Shown here: positions 1 to 13,732 of the stretch, one piece after another
Layout of the letters: each line of letters opens with the position of its first letter
How positions within the stretch are numbered: the first letter of the stretch is position 1
Assembly (NCBI GenBank): GCA_013433145.1
Contig: CM024168.1
Coordinates: forward strand, 6,084,184-6,148,183
Direction: 5' to 3'
From: Ascaris suum
Taxonomy: Eukaryota > Nematoda > Chromadorea > Rhabditida > Ascarididae
DNA: 64,000 nucleotides
Notes under the pieces: generated by a model
Databases searched by the model: none
What the model was told of the DNA's origin: nothing
Seen by the model: the letters and a program-made list of their open reading frames with translations, nothing else
Position numbers and translations under genes: made by a program

Positions 1-254
1 GAGGTTACTCTTCTGTCTGATATCCTACCGGCATATTTTTTTACTTAATCACTTTAATATGAAAATAATAGATGGTCCTAAATGCATGAGGACGAATAAC
101 TCTGACAGTGTGTAGGGGACTGTTTAATTGCTAGAAGTACTGATGTCATTAATCGCTGTTATTTGTATACTCGTTTTGTAATTTATCTCACAAAAGAATT
201 CGTTTTATTGTTATATTGAAATTAAGAATAATAGTTGAGAGTCAAAATTTGCAG

Positions 255-3200
255 AAGCTAATGAAATATCATAACGACTTGAAGGAGGGAATGAAACCAG
301 AGGAAGACATCCTCGGCGAAATGGATGTCTCTGACACAGAAATGGCCGCAAAGTAGGTTTCTTTCCCTTGGCGGGCGTTGTAAAAGCTAAATGGCAGTGC
401 ATAACTGGTGAGTTTTTTGGGAGGGGAGGGGTGGGATGAGTTGAGATGGAACACGAAGCAAATAAATTAGGAGGCGCTAAACTTTTCACTATGTTAGTAT
501 TCCTTCAATAAGTTAATGAAAAATAATTGCAGTAATTCTAGTGAGTTGTACGATAATTACTCTTGTGTAATTTTTTGTAGTTTGAACATTTTCGTATCAA
601 ATATGATTTGATTTTGATTCATTGAATGATGTTCTTTGATGTTTAATTTTTTATCGACACCATAGTCAGAATGGCACATATCGGCAACAAGCAGAGTGCG
701 GTATCCGAGCTCATCTTTCATAGTGATTGAGCGATCGAGCAGATAGTTGTGTGACCGGTGTATAATTTTTAATTAAATAAATAATTCGCAGGTTTGATGT
801 CTGCTTTGAACCCTTATATTTGCGCAAATAATTTCAGGTTGGGTGGAAGCGTCTCTTCGAGCTTAGCAAAGAAATTCGAATCGAAGCGACAACGACGTGA
901 TGATGTTAGTTTTAAGATCTTTGGCATATGTCACCGAATGTATTTGAAAAATTGTTGGAATCTGAAGTCCCTGATGCATGATCCCCTCTATCCCCTCTCC
1001 CCCCTTCTTCTTAAGCCCCCTTGAAGATCGTTTCTTCGGCTAAGAAACTTAGTGGATTCAGTTATATTCGGTATGAATTGTCGAAATTATAGGCTTATCG
1101 TTAAAAATCCTTTGAAATCAGTGGTAGTTGCATTAAAATGCCAAATTATTTTCAGAAACGACTTTGATGAGCATTCGAGTGCACAAGTATGGGATCATCA
1201 CAGTTGGAGGTGGGGGGGGGGGGGGTGTGGCTAAGGGCCACATTTGAACGAACGAATAAATTTGTTGAGACAGAGTGACACTCTCGTAGAGCTTACTTAA
1301 AGACGAACATTTTGACAGATAATTCACACTCTTCTTTTGAAGAATTCATAAGTCTGAGAAGTAAACACTTCTAAGTGAAAACGATTTGAGAAAGAGGAAA
1401 TTTTTGGATGTTATCGGTGAATGCTTTGCGAAGCGTTAATCGACGACGGCATCTTCGGCACGCTTAGCATTGCTTTTTCTCGACAGAGGGGGCAAAAAGG
1501 CGACAACATCACCCCGAGATTCCCCGCATCGCTTTCCCACTGATGAGACACGTTTTTCCCTTTTCTTCCATTTCGTTGTAGTTGCAAATTGCATTCGAGT
1601 TGTCATCTGTTTCTGCACTCCGTCAATATCACAGAACCATTGGACGGAGAACAATTTACTAATAGATATGGACGAGAATTCGTAGTGAGGTGGAGAATAT
1701 GCGACGGTAAAGATCATTTCTCTCTGTTATGAGGAATGCAAAGCTATGTGAACGAAAGGGAATAAGAGGTCAGAGAGAATCACCAATATGTAATCGTTAT
1801 TGTCATCAAATTAAGAGCAAATGGTGATTAACAAACTGCGAAATGAGCTTTCACATCCGAATATCTTATTGCAGGAGCGTTACAATAAAACGTTTATCGA
1901 TGAATCATGTGTGGAAGGCAATCGGAAGAGACGAAGTGACGGACGTCGTGTTAGGGATGCCGGTTGAAACGTCTTTGCCTTAGCCTATATGTTACAGTCC
2001 TTCGCATTTCTGATGGGTGAGGAGGGAAGGTAGTCGCAGGTTCACAAATTTCCAGAAAATAAGCCGGTCAAGTAGATTTCCAGGAAGCAGATGATGCACG
2101 AACACAAACGATGATTTGAAAAGTTCAAAAACGTTTGGAGGGGAAAATTCGAAATTGAATTTTTTCAGTGCGCTCGGCACTTTCACTTAATGGCTTACAA
2201 AGCTTAGATAGTTGCAAAAGCCACTCCTAGCAGCCTTATCGCCAAAATTATCGTTTTGAAAGAAAGTGCGCTCGTAAAATTTTCGGGATGATTGATGCAT
2301 TCGAGCTGTCTGTGAGAGGTTACTGAAGTAGCCCTCATTGGAATCTCGAAGAAGATAGTAGCGCCCATCTGTGAAGGTCATGGCCCTCTTTTTTAACAAG
2401 TTCCGTGTTTCTTTTCCTTCTCCTCCCCTGCTGTCCTCCTCGCCTCCTATCAAATTTTCTGCACTGAAATTATTCAGCCGATTATTTCCTCTCTTCAAGC
2501 ATGTCACTTGTTATTTCTTCTATGTTATCTACTCTCACTGGCACTGCTGTTGCCCTTTCTGCTTTCTGCTTCATTTTACAATAGATTTAATTTCTCCTTC
2601 ATTTATCTATATTCTCCACAGCGTTGGGGGTATTCGGGGAAGGAAAGAGGAGGGTGAAGAGAGCTGCGACCTTCATATTCGTACAGTTTCATCTCAATTA
2701 TGATGTTCTGTACGCTCAGTTATAGTTTTGATCTTGCAGAAAATATTTCCTAGACAAATGGATTTTACGTTATGTACGTTTTACCGAAAAGTATTAATAT
2801 TGTTGTGTATCAGTTTGTTTATATTATACGTTTTCCTTACCCTTCACTGCGGGGAGGGGAGGGGAGGCGAGTTACGGCATTATGGTGCCGCACCTTTTCG
2901 ACTACAGGTCTCCCGACAATTCATGCCGACACTTTCAGTTTTTCAATTTCAATAATGCCCACTTTTACTCAAAATGCAATTGGTATTACTTTTCCATTGT
3001 TATTGTGGACAGTCAGCTTCCGTTATTGAATCGTATAATGTTTTTTGTAAATGCGATTGAAAGTAATAATTTATAAGCGTTGCTTTCTTCTTTTATGGGT
3101 CTGCAGAGATTCATGGCGTGCAAAGAGCCTCTTACTCCTTCTATTGAACTCGGGTACCCACTCTTTGTCGGTCTCGCTGCTTTGTTGTCCTCAATTTACC

Positions 3201-3292
3201 TGTACAGCAACACTACTCTTCAGTTTCTGTTGGCGCTGAAGAAAATCCATGTTACTAAATTATGGGCACGGTCGTCGAAGAGTGAACTATAA
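255..3292 (+). CDS. 3' part of an unidentified gene entering from the left edge (four candidate exons)
   Basis: Candidate exons are 255-352, 838-904, 1875-1949 and 3107-3292, ending in a TAA stop at 3290-3292. Each has an AG acceptor, and each internal end has a GT donor (GTAGGT, GTTAGT, GTTAGG). The phases agree (2, 0, 0), so they read through as one frame. The first three exons encode a charged, low-complexity stretch: acidic EEDILGEMD, then Lys/Arg-rich KKFESKRQRRDD and NRKRRSDGRR, which resembles a nuclear localisation signal. The last exon encodes a hydrophobic run of about 22 residues (YPLFVGLAALLSSIYLY region) followed by a basic tail, so it may be a tail-anchored membrane protein or a separate exon. 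I do not recognise the family. The third exon also has an in-frame stop at 1966-1968 if its donor is not used, which would give a shorter protein. The model is inference from splice phase and composition only. Confidence 0.33.
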
Positions 3293-4715
3293 ATTTAAAT
3301 AAGTGTTCTGTTAGTATACAAAGTTTAGTGGTTAGGAAAGCGCAGGGAGAACTGAAGGTAGAAGTTGAGTGGTCAGGAGGAAACTGTAAGATGAAGGTGA
3401 GGTAGCGAAAATACAAAAATATTTTAGCTCTCAACTTTTGCATTTTTGTAGCTCAGCGAGGATGAGCTTCCTCAGAATATTCCCCACGATCGATAAATTT
3501 TATGGAAGGAGATGTGGATGTGGCAAGTTTAGAGCGTAGGCGCTGGTGAGATCGGATCAAATCAAGAAATGTGCCATTTATGAAGGCTTTTGATGATGAG
3601 CAAATATATGAGTTTCAAAAACGGAGCTGCGATCGAGAACCGCATTTGAACTAGACTCCGCAGTACACCTCACTTGATGATACAGCCGAGCAGTATGGAC
3701 GATTTCATCAGTGCTCAGCTAGGACGGCGATTTTTTTTTCGAGGTCTCACCAATCTCTCTTTCGCTATTACTGCACGATGAAGGTAGTTGTGACTGATCC
3801 ATTACTCCTCGTTTCGACGCATCTTCTGCCGCTCTACTAGCTATATAAAACTAGGCAAAGTGACCCTTAAATTACCTCGGAACTGCACTCCGTAAATCTC
3901 CATCCAACTTTGCTCTCGACCATTGTCTTTTTTCCGTTCCGCCGTCGGCTCCATGCCTTTGTACTTGCTTGTTTTAAAGACTTCGACAGGCGGGCGTGTT
4001 AACTGGCAACTACGCTCGAGGTTGACCGATTCAGTTATAACTTTTTTGTGGTGCTAGATGACCATTATGTTGACTGACTAATGCGGCGCAATTGTCGTAG
4101 CGCCGCTGATATGATGACTGACTGAGATGTTCCCATGTGAAACGCTTGTTATGGTTCAGTGGATTGTTGAAAATGAGAGTGCCTTGAATTATACGATGAC
4201 ACCATAGCCGGGAAATACATATATTTGGCAATTTGCATCTGGCGGTGAATGTTTTCTTCACGTTGTGTGTGGATAATGTAAGCGTCGACCATTTTATTTG
4301 ATATTCACAACTTCGTTGCCATGAAGGACACTACAGGTATTTTTCTTCTCCCTCCAAATAACCGGTCGTCTTCTCGTGATGCATTTCATTGCCGAATCGC
4401 AGTCGCATTGAATTAGAAGCACTTGGCAATCCCTCGCTTGAAGGTCATGAATTACCCACTCTTCGCTCTCTTGCCTAGTAATAAAAAGGAGTCCAGTGGT
4501 GTAACTTTGGGTCGTGCAAGGTTCACTGGTTGAGTCAGGAATAAATGAGATGGCGGTGTCGGTCACGTTTTACCGGATTTCGTTGTCAGATGCTAAGCAT
4601 GCTGTTGAGGTTGAAATATTTGTACTTTGCGCCCTCACCTTCTCTCCTAGAGCGAACTTCAGAAGGAAATTTTCAGTTTATCATGAACAAGCAAACATCG
4701 TTTTTTTTTTGAAAG

Positions 4716-4768
4716 AAAGGAGGGGTGGGGGGAGGGGAAGCGGCCGGAGGGGAGGGGAGGGGGAGTCG
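4716..4768 (+). repeat. G-rich tract with strong G-quadruplex potential
   Basis: At least six runs of three or more G are separated by one to five bases, built around GGGGA units. Shorter tracts of the same style occur at 419-435, 2851-2868, 7687-7706, 15349-15380, 17841-17852, 18432-18450 and 36844-36860, all outside called exons. Confidence 0.7.
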
Positions 4769-6118
4769 GCAGATGATGTCAACGCCTAGGAACGGCTTTA
4801 ATTGCAGATTGCTAATTGTTGTGCCCACTTAATTAAACTTCTTTATATCAGTTTCTCGACGCCCATCTACAAAATTCATATTTCACTCTCGTTGCATTGT
4901 GGCCGTTCGCCCTTGTCGTTGCATTCCGATCCCGATCAGAGGGAAAGCGTTGTCATAGTTATTCCAGTTTCAATTACTTGTTGTTATGGTTATTATCGAG
5001 GAATGAAGTTCATTGATGAGGTTTTTCTTCGCGGCGTGAGCGGTGAAGCGTTATCCAGGTTTCTAAAGGCTGTCGTAGGTTGTTCTGCTGGGATCGCAGT
5101 GCTGTATCTAACAGAGCTTGGCCAGCATCCCACGGTCGTCGTGTTGCCGTGCCGTTCCCAGTCGTCTCGTGGCCAAGATGTCACGGTCATTGTGTTTACC
5201 GTTTCCAAATTTCCGTTCTCACTAAAACTATATGAGCTCTTTGTTCAGTCAGCTGTACTTTGCATCGCCTCTTTTCCACCTTCTCCTTTTCACCTTCCTC
5301 TCTATCTGTGCGAAAAATACCCGTGGAAATATAACTTCCTTCCCCGCAGTTTCCGGGTTTGTTCCGGTTCCGGTCGCGGCTGCGATCGAAACAGTACAAT
5401 TAATGCCTGAAAAAAAAACATTTGACACGGGTCTAGCAAAGTGATGGACTCTAACCGAACCGTGACTAGAAATGGATTCGACCCGAACCCGCTCGTGACT
5501 GTTTTGAAGCTTCATATGAGAGTTGTTCTTTTCATGTCTCTGTTGTTCGAAAAATGTATTCAGTTATAAGTAATTTGGGCTTTTCTCTTTGGAAATGATA
5601 ACTTATAAATGCACGATAATTGGAAGAGTGGGTCGAGTTAAATGAGCTTTGAGAGAGTGACGGTTCCATTGAAAATTTGGTCGTTTAAGGTGCGTGGGAC
5701 CTACAAAAAAGTGGTGTTGTCGAATGCAATTCCAATAAACATGAGAGGGTTTTGCATGGGAAACTTCACTACTCAACACAACACATATAATGAGGATGCG
5801 AAGCAAATTAAGGTGAATTGCAACAAGGCAGAAGAAACCAGAAGAGGCATAAATTGGTGGGGGGGAATGTTTTGGGAAAGAAGGAATTTCGCATGAAATC
5901 CACTTTGTTGCTGTGGTCCATATTGATCTTTTTTTTTCTTTGGATGTTATTTATGACAATAATATTATAATCAGCCTTCAACTTCATTAAACATTCCAGT
6001 GTTGTTGAAGGTCAGTCGAAATTTGCAAACTGTATCCTCGGCGCTTTGCACTGCTGATGTGCTAACTATTATCGGAATCGTTCATTACGTATTGCTAGGT
6101 CGTTTAAAATATTGTGCT

Positions 6119-6165
6119 CCTGTATAGTCACCTTATTTGATTTCCGACCTGTATAGTCACCTTAT
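6119..6165. repeat. Two-copy 18-base direct repeat, 29-base period
   Basis: The sequence CCTGTATAGTCACCTTAT occurs at 6,119-6,136 and again, identically, at 6,148-6,165. It lies about 440 bases before the NMD3 start codon. Nothing identifies it as a regulatory site. Confidence 0.8.
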
Positions 6166-6601
6166 CTGACATGAGATGTTAGGGGATATCCCGCAACGCT
6201 TCACCCATATTACTCTTCGTGAAGCTATAAGGATCCATATCGGCCAAATCACAAACTCTTCAACGTAGAGTTTTTGGAATACGGCAAGCCCTGTTTCGTC
6301 TTATTCTCTGATACAAAATTGTGTTCGGCGTTTCCGATATTCCGCGTTCAGAAATATTTCGATTTTATCCTCTTTCAGCTGGCCAGTAAATGTTGCATCA
6401 CAGCGTTCTATATAAATGTTATCAATTCCGCGTTGTGCCCGAGTGGAATCTGCTTCTTGCCGGTGTCGTTAATGCATCCATTCCCTCAGTTGTATAAAGT
6501 GGATGAGTCTTTTCGATTTCCGTTTATAGACAAACAAATATTCGTTTCAATAGAACCACCTTCTTTGTCAGTGTGCTAGCAATATCGGCTTATAGAACGG
6601 G

Positions 6602-9600
6602 ATGGAGGCACTTCAACTTCAAGCCGAGTCTCCAGGACGTATCATCTGTTGCGAGTGTGGTGCGTCAATTGAACCGAATGCTGCTAATATGTGTGTGGCA
6701 TGTATACGATCGAAAGTCGATATCACTGAGGGAATACCAAAACAGTGTGAGCAAATTCATTTATTTAAGTATTGCACACTAATGAATAGAAATACACCTT
6801 TCATTCCAGTATACATAAATAGCAGCGTAACGCTTCATTTCCGTTTCAGTTGTCTAACTGAAATTGTGTTCACACAAGCAGGGCAATGGGAAGACCTCGT
6901 CCACTTTATGTCTCTTTTATTTGTATTCCCATTATCACTTTTAAGCTTTGTTATTATCCATTTTAATAACACCGGTCGGCTATTCATCCCCCCCCCAATC
7001 ATTATCCACACAGATCGTGCCACCATTTATATTATTTTTGAGATTCCTCTCTTAGACATTCTACCGCGTCGTTTCTAAAAAATCGCGAAATTCTTTTATA
7101 GGATCCTTTTCCGTAAAATGCCTTCAGATTACTACTGTCATGAATTCTAAAATTAACTAAAATACGTTTACTTGCGATTATTTGTTTATGAGGTGCTTGT
7201 GTCTTATTGCAGTTCTGAATCATTGAGGATCGTTTTTGTCCATATTTCTGCGGAAATTCATCTCATGCATTTTTCAATTTTTTTGAAAATGAATCTCTTC
7301 ATTCTCGCCTCAGAATGTATGAATTTTGTAATTTCAGGTCAGCTAACAAGTTGCAAGTTTTGTGGACGTTTCTTAATGCCTCCTAATGGATGGATGCATG
7401 CACAACCCGAATCAAAGGAATTATTATCACTGGCACTTAAAAAACTGAAACCGGCCATGACAAAGGTTTGTCTCGTTGCTCAGCAATGCCTCATCTGTTT
7501 TTAAAAAAAAGTCTCGCACGATATGCCATCATAGAAGTTTTATACTGCAAAAACATTGCTAAGAATTTGACATCTCAATATGAAAGTCTCCATCGAATAT
7601 TAATCTCGATGTGGTCTTTTTTTCACCGTAAAGTCGCAGTGAATTTAAATAAATTTATAGGTTTTTTTCGCTATGTGTGTTCTCGCAAGGGGAGAGGAGG
7701 GGAGGGGCAAGGTCACGGTTGAGGGTTCTTAAAGACGGACACTGGATGGACTCTTTCAAGATGTGTTACATTCAGTGCTCTTGAAATAAGATCAAGGATC
7801 AGAACTGTGGCGATCGTTGGTTTGAGACTGCAGTTGTGGCGTTACCATTAGCTGCTCTTTCTGGGTTCTATTCACTCAGCGCACTAACACTAACATGAAA
7901 GGTCATATCAGCTTTGGAGCGACTCTTCTGAACTTACTTTCTGATATGATCAGTGTGTTTACCTGTATCGTATAATTGCTAACAAGGCTGCTTAGGATGG
8001 CAAACTGCAGAATGGCACTGAAACAGTTTATATCTAAGCGCGGCGGTAGTATACTAATGGATACTTGCTTAATGAACGTTATAAGGCAATTCTTGATCAA
8101 GTACGAAGGAAGGGAGTACTATAGGGTTTTGGAGGGGACAAAAGGGGAGGAGGGGTAGGAGGAAACGCGAGAAGGAGCAGAAAGGCATAGGATTTCATCT
8201 GTCGAATTAAGGCAAATTTCGTTTTCTTTTTAATTATGAGGACATTTTTCGGAGATTTTCTATCGGTCAGTAGACAGTATGTGAGCCCATATCCATCGTT
8301 TTTCTTTCCTCTTTCCCTTCACCCTTCCGAGTTCTTTCCTTTCACATGCGTTGCTCCCACCCCCTCCCCCCTCTCGCTGCACTAGTGGAATAGTATGTCG
8401 TGTTTCCACTGCATCAGTTATTTCATTTAATCGTTGCAAAACCATAGTTTCTTAATTAGCAATTGAAGTAATTTATGTTGTAGGTTCGATTAACGGATGC
8501 GTCATTCATATGGACGGAGCCACATTCAAAGAGGATTAAAGTGAAGTTGACCATTCAAAAGGAGATCCTCTCAGGAGCTATTCTTCAACAAACATTCGTC
8601 GTCGAGTTTGTGATTCAAAATCAGGTACACATCGTGCATTACCCAAAGCTACCAATGCTTTATGCAGATCCTCTTGTGAAAGACTAAGTGAAGAGTGTGT
8701 TTGTAGTGGTCAGCGTGCTCAGAGCGAGCTTCTGAGTTTAGCGCAGGGAAGTCGGCTAGTGAAGTATTTCCACTACTAGGAGGAGAAACTGTATGGAAAT
8801 CTCTTAATGTTGAAAAAAACCGAATTTAGTCAATGTAAGTAAAATCTGGTTCTGTCGCACCTACGAGGAGAACGGCAATGTTGCTTTAGAAAGAGATATT
8901 TTCAGGTGAGACTTGAAGGAGGGAAATGGCTCTTATTGCCACGAGTTCTTCTCAGCCACAGCTGTCTTCAGTGTCAGTGCATTCACTTATGCTCATTAGC
9001 GTTTAGATGTGTGAAGATTGTCGTCGGGTGGAGGCGAAGGACTTTTGGCGTGCATGTGTACAGGTGCGACAACGATGCGATTTCAAGAAGACACTGTTCT
9101 ATCTGGAGCAGCTCGTGCTGAAACACGCAGCACATGTGAACACCACTGGTGTGAAACCTGTTGCCAGCGGTATTGATTTCTTCTATGCAAAACAGCAGGA
9201 TGCGAGGAAACTTGTCGACTTCTTGCTCTCTGTGCTTCCTTGCAAATATCGCTACGCACAGGTACCCAATTTATTTCTTTTCAGTAAATTATTGACCGAA
9301 TTGACATAATAAGAATGCATATTCATATCACCTCTATCACCTCTCCTGAATCTACGCTGACGGCGTTGTCGCCCACTCGCATAGATCCAATGCAGGAAGC
9401 ATCGCATTTCAAACGTTTCGCCACTTTCTGTTCATCAGGTCATAGGCCGGTCGCGTGGACTCTTCCGGTCGAGAAGTACCCAAGCGCGCTCATGTCGTAT
9501 TCGTGACAGCCTTCAGGCCGCGCTTACTTTATAGAATCCAGCGTTGCGTTGATCACTGCTGAAGTTGTTGCAGTGAAGTGTACCGATATTTTAGAAAGCG

Positions 9601-12600
9601 ATTTATTTTTCAGTGTCTCTTTGAAAGGAAGCTCGGAATTCATTATGGATTCGGTTTTTCAAAGCTCCAATGAACATAGAAGTCATTGAATAAGACGGAA
9701 ATTTTAAAACTTGTAGAGGGGAAGGAGTGGCTCCAGAATGCAGTGGTCTCCCCATTCCTCTCCAGTAAAACATTTTTTCTTTTAAGGAACTTGTCACACA
9801 CGATCCAAGAAACAACACGTATGACTACAAGCACACATTTTGCGTCGACATAGTACCAATCTGCAAGGATAGTGTCATCTGTCTACCGAAGAGGATCGCG
9901 CAATCACTCGGTAATATGAGCCAGTTGGTCGTTTGTCTGAGGGTCTCCAATGTTATCACTTTGATCGACCCGTCAACGTTACAAATGGCCGATGTGACGG
10001 CGTAAGAATTTTGTTACCGCAAGTAGTAAGCAATTCTGCAGTTGCTTTGTCTGCGGGTAGTTCAGCTGTGGTGGTGGTGCGTTCATTGTGAGGATGCAGT
10101 GGGCTTTGCTCTTATGGTAGAATGTTGCTCTTTTGTGCTGTTTTATTACGATATTTGTCCGCTTATGCTGTATGTATCATAAGGTCATTTAATATGGCGA
10201 CCAAAAAAATGCATTTATAGATAGATTGGTTTATTAGTTACTTAGGTCAGGTTCGAAGACTTGTAATTCCACTCTGATAGTGAGCGGATATAGAAGGTGG
10301 ATTGTTCTTGTGTCATATATCGTCAATTTAAAAGTGTTTTTGAGATGTTTTTCTCGAAAGATCTCTAAGTAATCTGAATCCAAGAAAAGGTAGCCATCAC
10401 GAAGCTTTTTTCTGATCGATGTATTCTGGAAGAGAGAGAGAGAGAGAGAGAGAGACAGCTTCATTCATTCGATTGCCAAGTGATGGGTCATCCACAAGGA
10501 AACAAGAGTTCATTTTTATTTGTAAAGTTATAGATCTGAATGAATGATGCAATGGTTGTCACCTTCAGACTACGGCCCATTTCCAGTGCCAAACATCGTT
10601 TTAATGTTTTCATTTATTTAAAACATAGACCTCCGATCGCCTAAATGAACGATCAGTATTGACAGAGAAGCGTGTTGGTAACCACGATTGTAGTGGCGAC
10701 TTCGGAGCTTGGCGAAATGACAACTCATTCAGAAGGTAACACTATAGGAAGTAAAATGCTTCAAGATATGGGGTGTTTATGGAAAAAACAATAAGTTTAT
10801 ACTGAAGCAGAATGGAATAGTTTTGCATATTTCTGTGCGTAATGTGTGGAAAGGTGGGAAAAAACTTGCTAAAGGAAGCTGTTAAAGAGCTGAAAGCCGT
10901 CTTAAACATGGTTGAAGGGATGTATCCTATTCATTCTCCCTTTCTATAGAGGAATATATCTAGTAATTTTAGATCGCAATACTGGCGTGATCCATTCGAA
11001 GCGTTATGCCAGTCGAAGCAGCTCACCGAGTTCTATGTGCTCGATGTTGAAGAGATAGATGACCTGAAAAGATCTGCTGGTCATGGACATGTCTCTACTA
11101 AACATCTTCTTGCTGACGTTTGGGTCGTTCGGAGCAATCAGGTGCATAATTTCGTATCCTCAAACACCAGCGCTCCCTAACTGGATATGCACAGATCTTT
11201 TCCATTCTGTTCCACCCTCTTCATCTTCGTGCTCTTGTGGTTGTCTTGAGTTCCTGAGATGCCAAAAAAATTGGCTCAGGATGCGTCCGAACAGAATTTC
11301 AATAACGCCGCGAATGGTAGTCTAATTCACGATAGTGAAGAGTGTATCTGAGAATTCTTTGGGCAGCAATCACACCCGCCATCTTCTTGTGCTTAATGGT
11401 CTTTCCGGGCAGATGGGGAGGATAAAATGAGAGCGATTGATGATATTTAAACTTCTACAAGATGAATAAAAAGAATACTGAATTTTAAACAGGGCGATTA
11501 ATGATCCGTAGATATGCAAATATGCATGTCATTTTGTCATTGAATGGGTAAGAGAAACACTGTTTCCTTAAGGTTTATGCAAATGTTTGCGCTTGCAGAA
11601 GGGATATTTCTGACTTATAACTTATTGCGTATTTATTTGCACATTTTCTCCTTATTTTTTGCATTGGCAGATGTGTATGTTAAGATGCAGAGTCCTTGAT
11701 ATTTCCTTATCTCATTGATTTATTCTTTATTTAAATGATCACTTCATTCCCAATTTTAATTTATTTGAGAATCTGTATCATAGTTTATCGATCAGTCTTC
11801 AACTGTCTAATTTAGGTGGGTGAAAATGGTGCGCAGACGGTGTGTTGCCGTACTCATCTTGGTCACCTTCTCAAGCCAGGTGATCTCGTCTTAGGTAAGC
11901 ACAATTTAATGCGTGGCTGTCATGAATGCTGTGATTGTGTAGAGATCATTTGAGCCCTATGAGGGTTTGGAAAAAACCAACGAAGTTCTGCAGATTGGGA
12001 ATCATAAGGTACGGCAGTGATCGATAATTACAGTCTTTAACTGTTCAGATGTGAATTGTGACTCGTTAGACGGGTGTTTAATACATGCTGGGAATACAGT
12101 GTTGAGGTTCAAGACAATTGTTGCATTTCTTGCTTGGTTTTTCTGGTTCTTGTGATATGTCGTGCCGAGTGCTTTAAAAGGTGGAAAATTAATGGTGTAT
12201 CGGAACAGATCTCTTCTTTTTAGTCCCTTTTTCCCTCTTCCGTCATAATTTAGAGCTTTATTGCGATTGCAGTCGTAAATCTTTAGTTGCAAATCCTAAC
12301 CATGAACTGGTCGCCACGTTCGGGATGTGCGACTTAGAAGAGCAGAACCCCAGTCCGCCTTCTCTTTTCTCATCTCTTCCTTCCTTCCCTTCTTCCACTC
12401 GTCCAGTTGGCTGCAAAGCTTAGTGCAGTTGATATATTCGTGAGCCAGTCGGATGATCATTAATTGAAATGTAAAAGCTCGTTCACTAAACACACTGACA
12501 TCTCATTGATTATTGATGTGTAACGATTAAAGGATTCGATATTCTGAATAGCAATGTGAATAGCCGCGTGTTGGATGAGATGAAAGCCGACAAGGTGGCC

Positions 12601-13732
12601 GACGTGATCCTCGTCAGGAAGGTATTCGACCGTGCACTCAGGCAGAGACGAAGAATCTGGAAATTGAAAAGACTTCTTGCGAATGGCAATATCGTTAACG
12701 AAACTGCATCCGTGGAGAATGAGTTCGAGGTACTTTCACGTCATCGGCAAATTTGTTTCCATTTATTTATCCCCCTGGCTACATTTTTTGACGCAAAGTT
12801 TCCAGTTCTTAATTCGGCGTAGTTAATTAGTAACCGGGCAAGTCGGAACTTATTTTCTTGCATTTTGGTGTCCCTTTTCGGTAAGAATAGAAGATGGCAT
12901 GTGAATTGATAAGCTGGAACTATAACATAAGGTGACACTGCATCCAATTTTGTTTCAGCTTGAGCAGCTGTTGATCTCAACTGGTATTTTACCAGTAACG
13001 AATATTTCAATGTCCGCGTCGCAGCTTAAAATGTCAAACACTGGATTATTTAAGGCATTAGTTTGTTGCTAGCGTGATTAGCTGGAATGGAGTGTTGCGC
13101 ACCAAGCAAGTTTGCGATGTGGCGATTTTTCTGTCATCGCTTACAGAATTCCTGTACTCGTCCGTATCCCCACCATCACTGTTTGAGATACCGGTTTCTA
13201 CGATAGGCCGTTAAAACAGTGTTTTAACTTTGGTTTGCATATATCATTGGTGAGTACAGGTGATGGAGGTAGGAAAAGGTGACTAGGCCGTCCGCCGTAG
13301 TAAACAAAAAAATCTTTTGGCGGAAATGGTTCGTTAGTTTTACTTTCGTCGGCGATATACAATTGTTTTTTAGGTTCTCTTATGAGGAGTAAACAAACTT
13401 GGCCAAGTTGGAAACGTTGGATTTAAGCCCAGGGCCCAACGTTTGTTTGCCCTTTTGAACTAGATTAGTCGAGAATGTGTCGATTTTCATCCGTCAGCAT
13501 AATATCAGATGAAGAAAATAGTAGTTGAAAAGCGTTTATATTTAAGGCCTTTATGGAAGATCTAGAGGAAGATGAGCAAATGCGTGAGAAGGTCAATATC
13601 TACAAGGCTCGTGAACGCGTACCCCCTATCGACGAGGATGACAACTCTGTCGACTTACCGCCTGGTCCTTCGTTGGCCGAGATGCTCGATGATTTGGACA
13701 TTAATGCAGATGTTGAAATGGCCGATGTTTAA
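6602..13732 (+). CDS. nmd-3: 60S ribosomal export protein NMD3, nine exons, 504 aa
   Basis: NMD3 binds nascent 60S subunits and, through exportin-1/CRM1, carries them from nucleus to cytoplasm. Exons: 6602-6746, 7338-7465, 8484-8624, 9007-9261, 9787-10001, 10973-11141, 11816-11894, 12533-12729, 13547-13732. All phases agree and give 504 codons plus TAA at 13730-13732, matching the roughly 500-residue family length. Visible signatures are four CxxC pairs of the zinc-binding N-terminus (about C16/C19, C31/C34, C54/C57, C140/C143), the family stretches VRLTDASFIWTEPHSKRIKV and CRTHLGHLLKPGDLVLGFD, and the basic segment RALRQRRRIWKLKRL (nuclear-localisation type). An acidic C-terminus contains a leucine-rich SLAEMLDDLDI, typical of the family's nuclear export signal. 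The start ATG opens exon 1, and its residues align with the family N-terminus. I see no frame break. Function is from family knowledge; splice sites are read from sequence. Confidence 0.96.
10431..10454. repeat. (AG)12 microsatellite
   Basis: There are twelve perfect AG dinucleotides in the NMD3 intron between the exons ending at 10001 and starting at 10973. It is a likely length-polymorphic marker; no function is implied. Confidence 0.95.

Larger units (their letters stand above)
3293..6601. other. Intergenic region upstream of NMD3
   Basis: No exon here can be tied to a neighbour. The longest open frame is 4,802-5,410 plus (202 codons), which has no recognisable domain. The tract at 4,716-4,768 is G-rich (GGGGA repeats), and an 18-base sequence is duplicated with a 29-base period at 6,119-6,165. 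The region presumably holds the promoter and 5' UTR of NMD3, but I see no TATA-like or spliced-leader acceptor site that I could name with confidence. Confidence 0.5.

Noticed and set aside
1155..1310. Exon-like stretch after ATTTTCAG containing NDFDEHSSAQVWDHH
   Set aside because: Its frame enters a G14 run and then a stop, and its phase conflicts with the simpler four-exon model of the left-edge gene.
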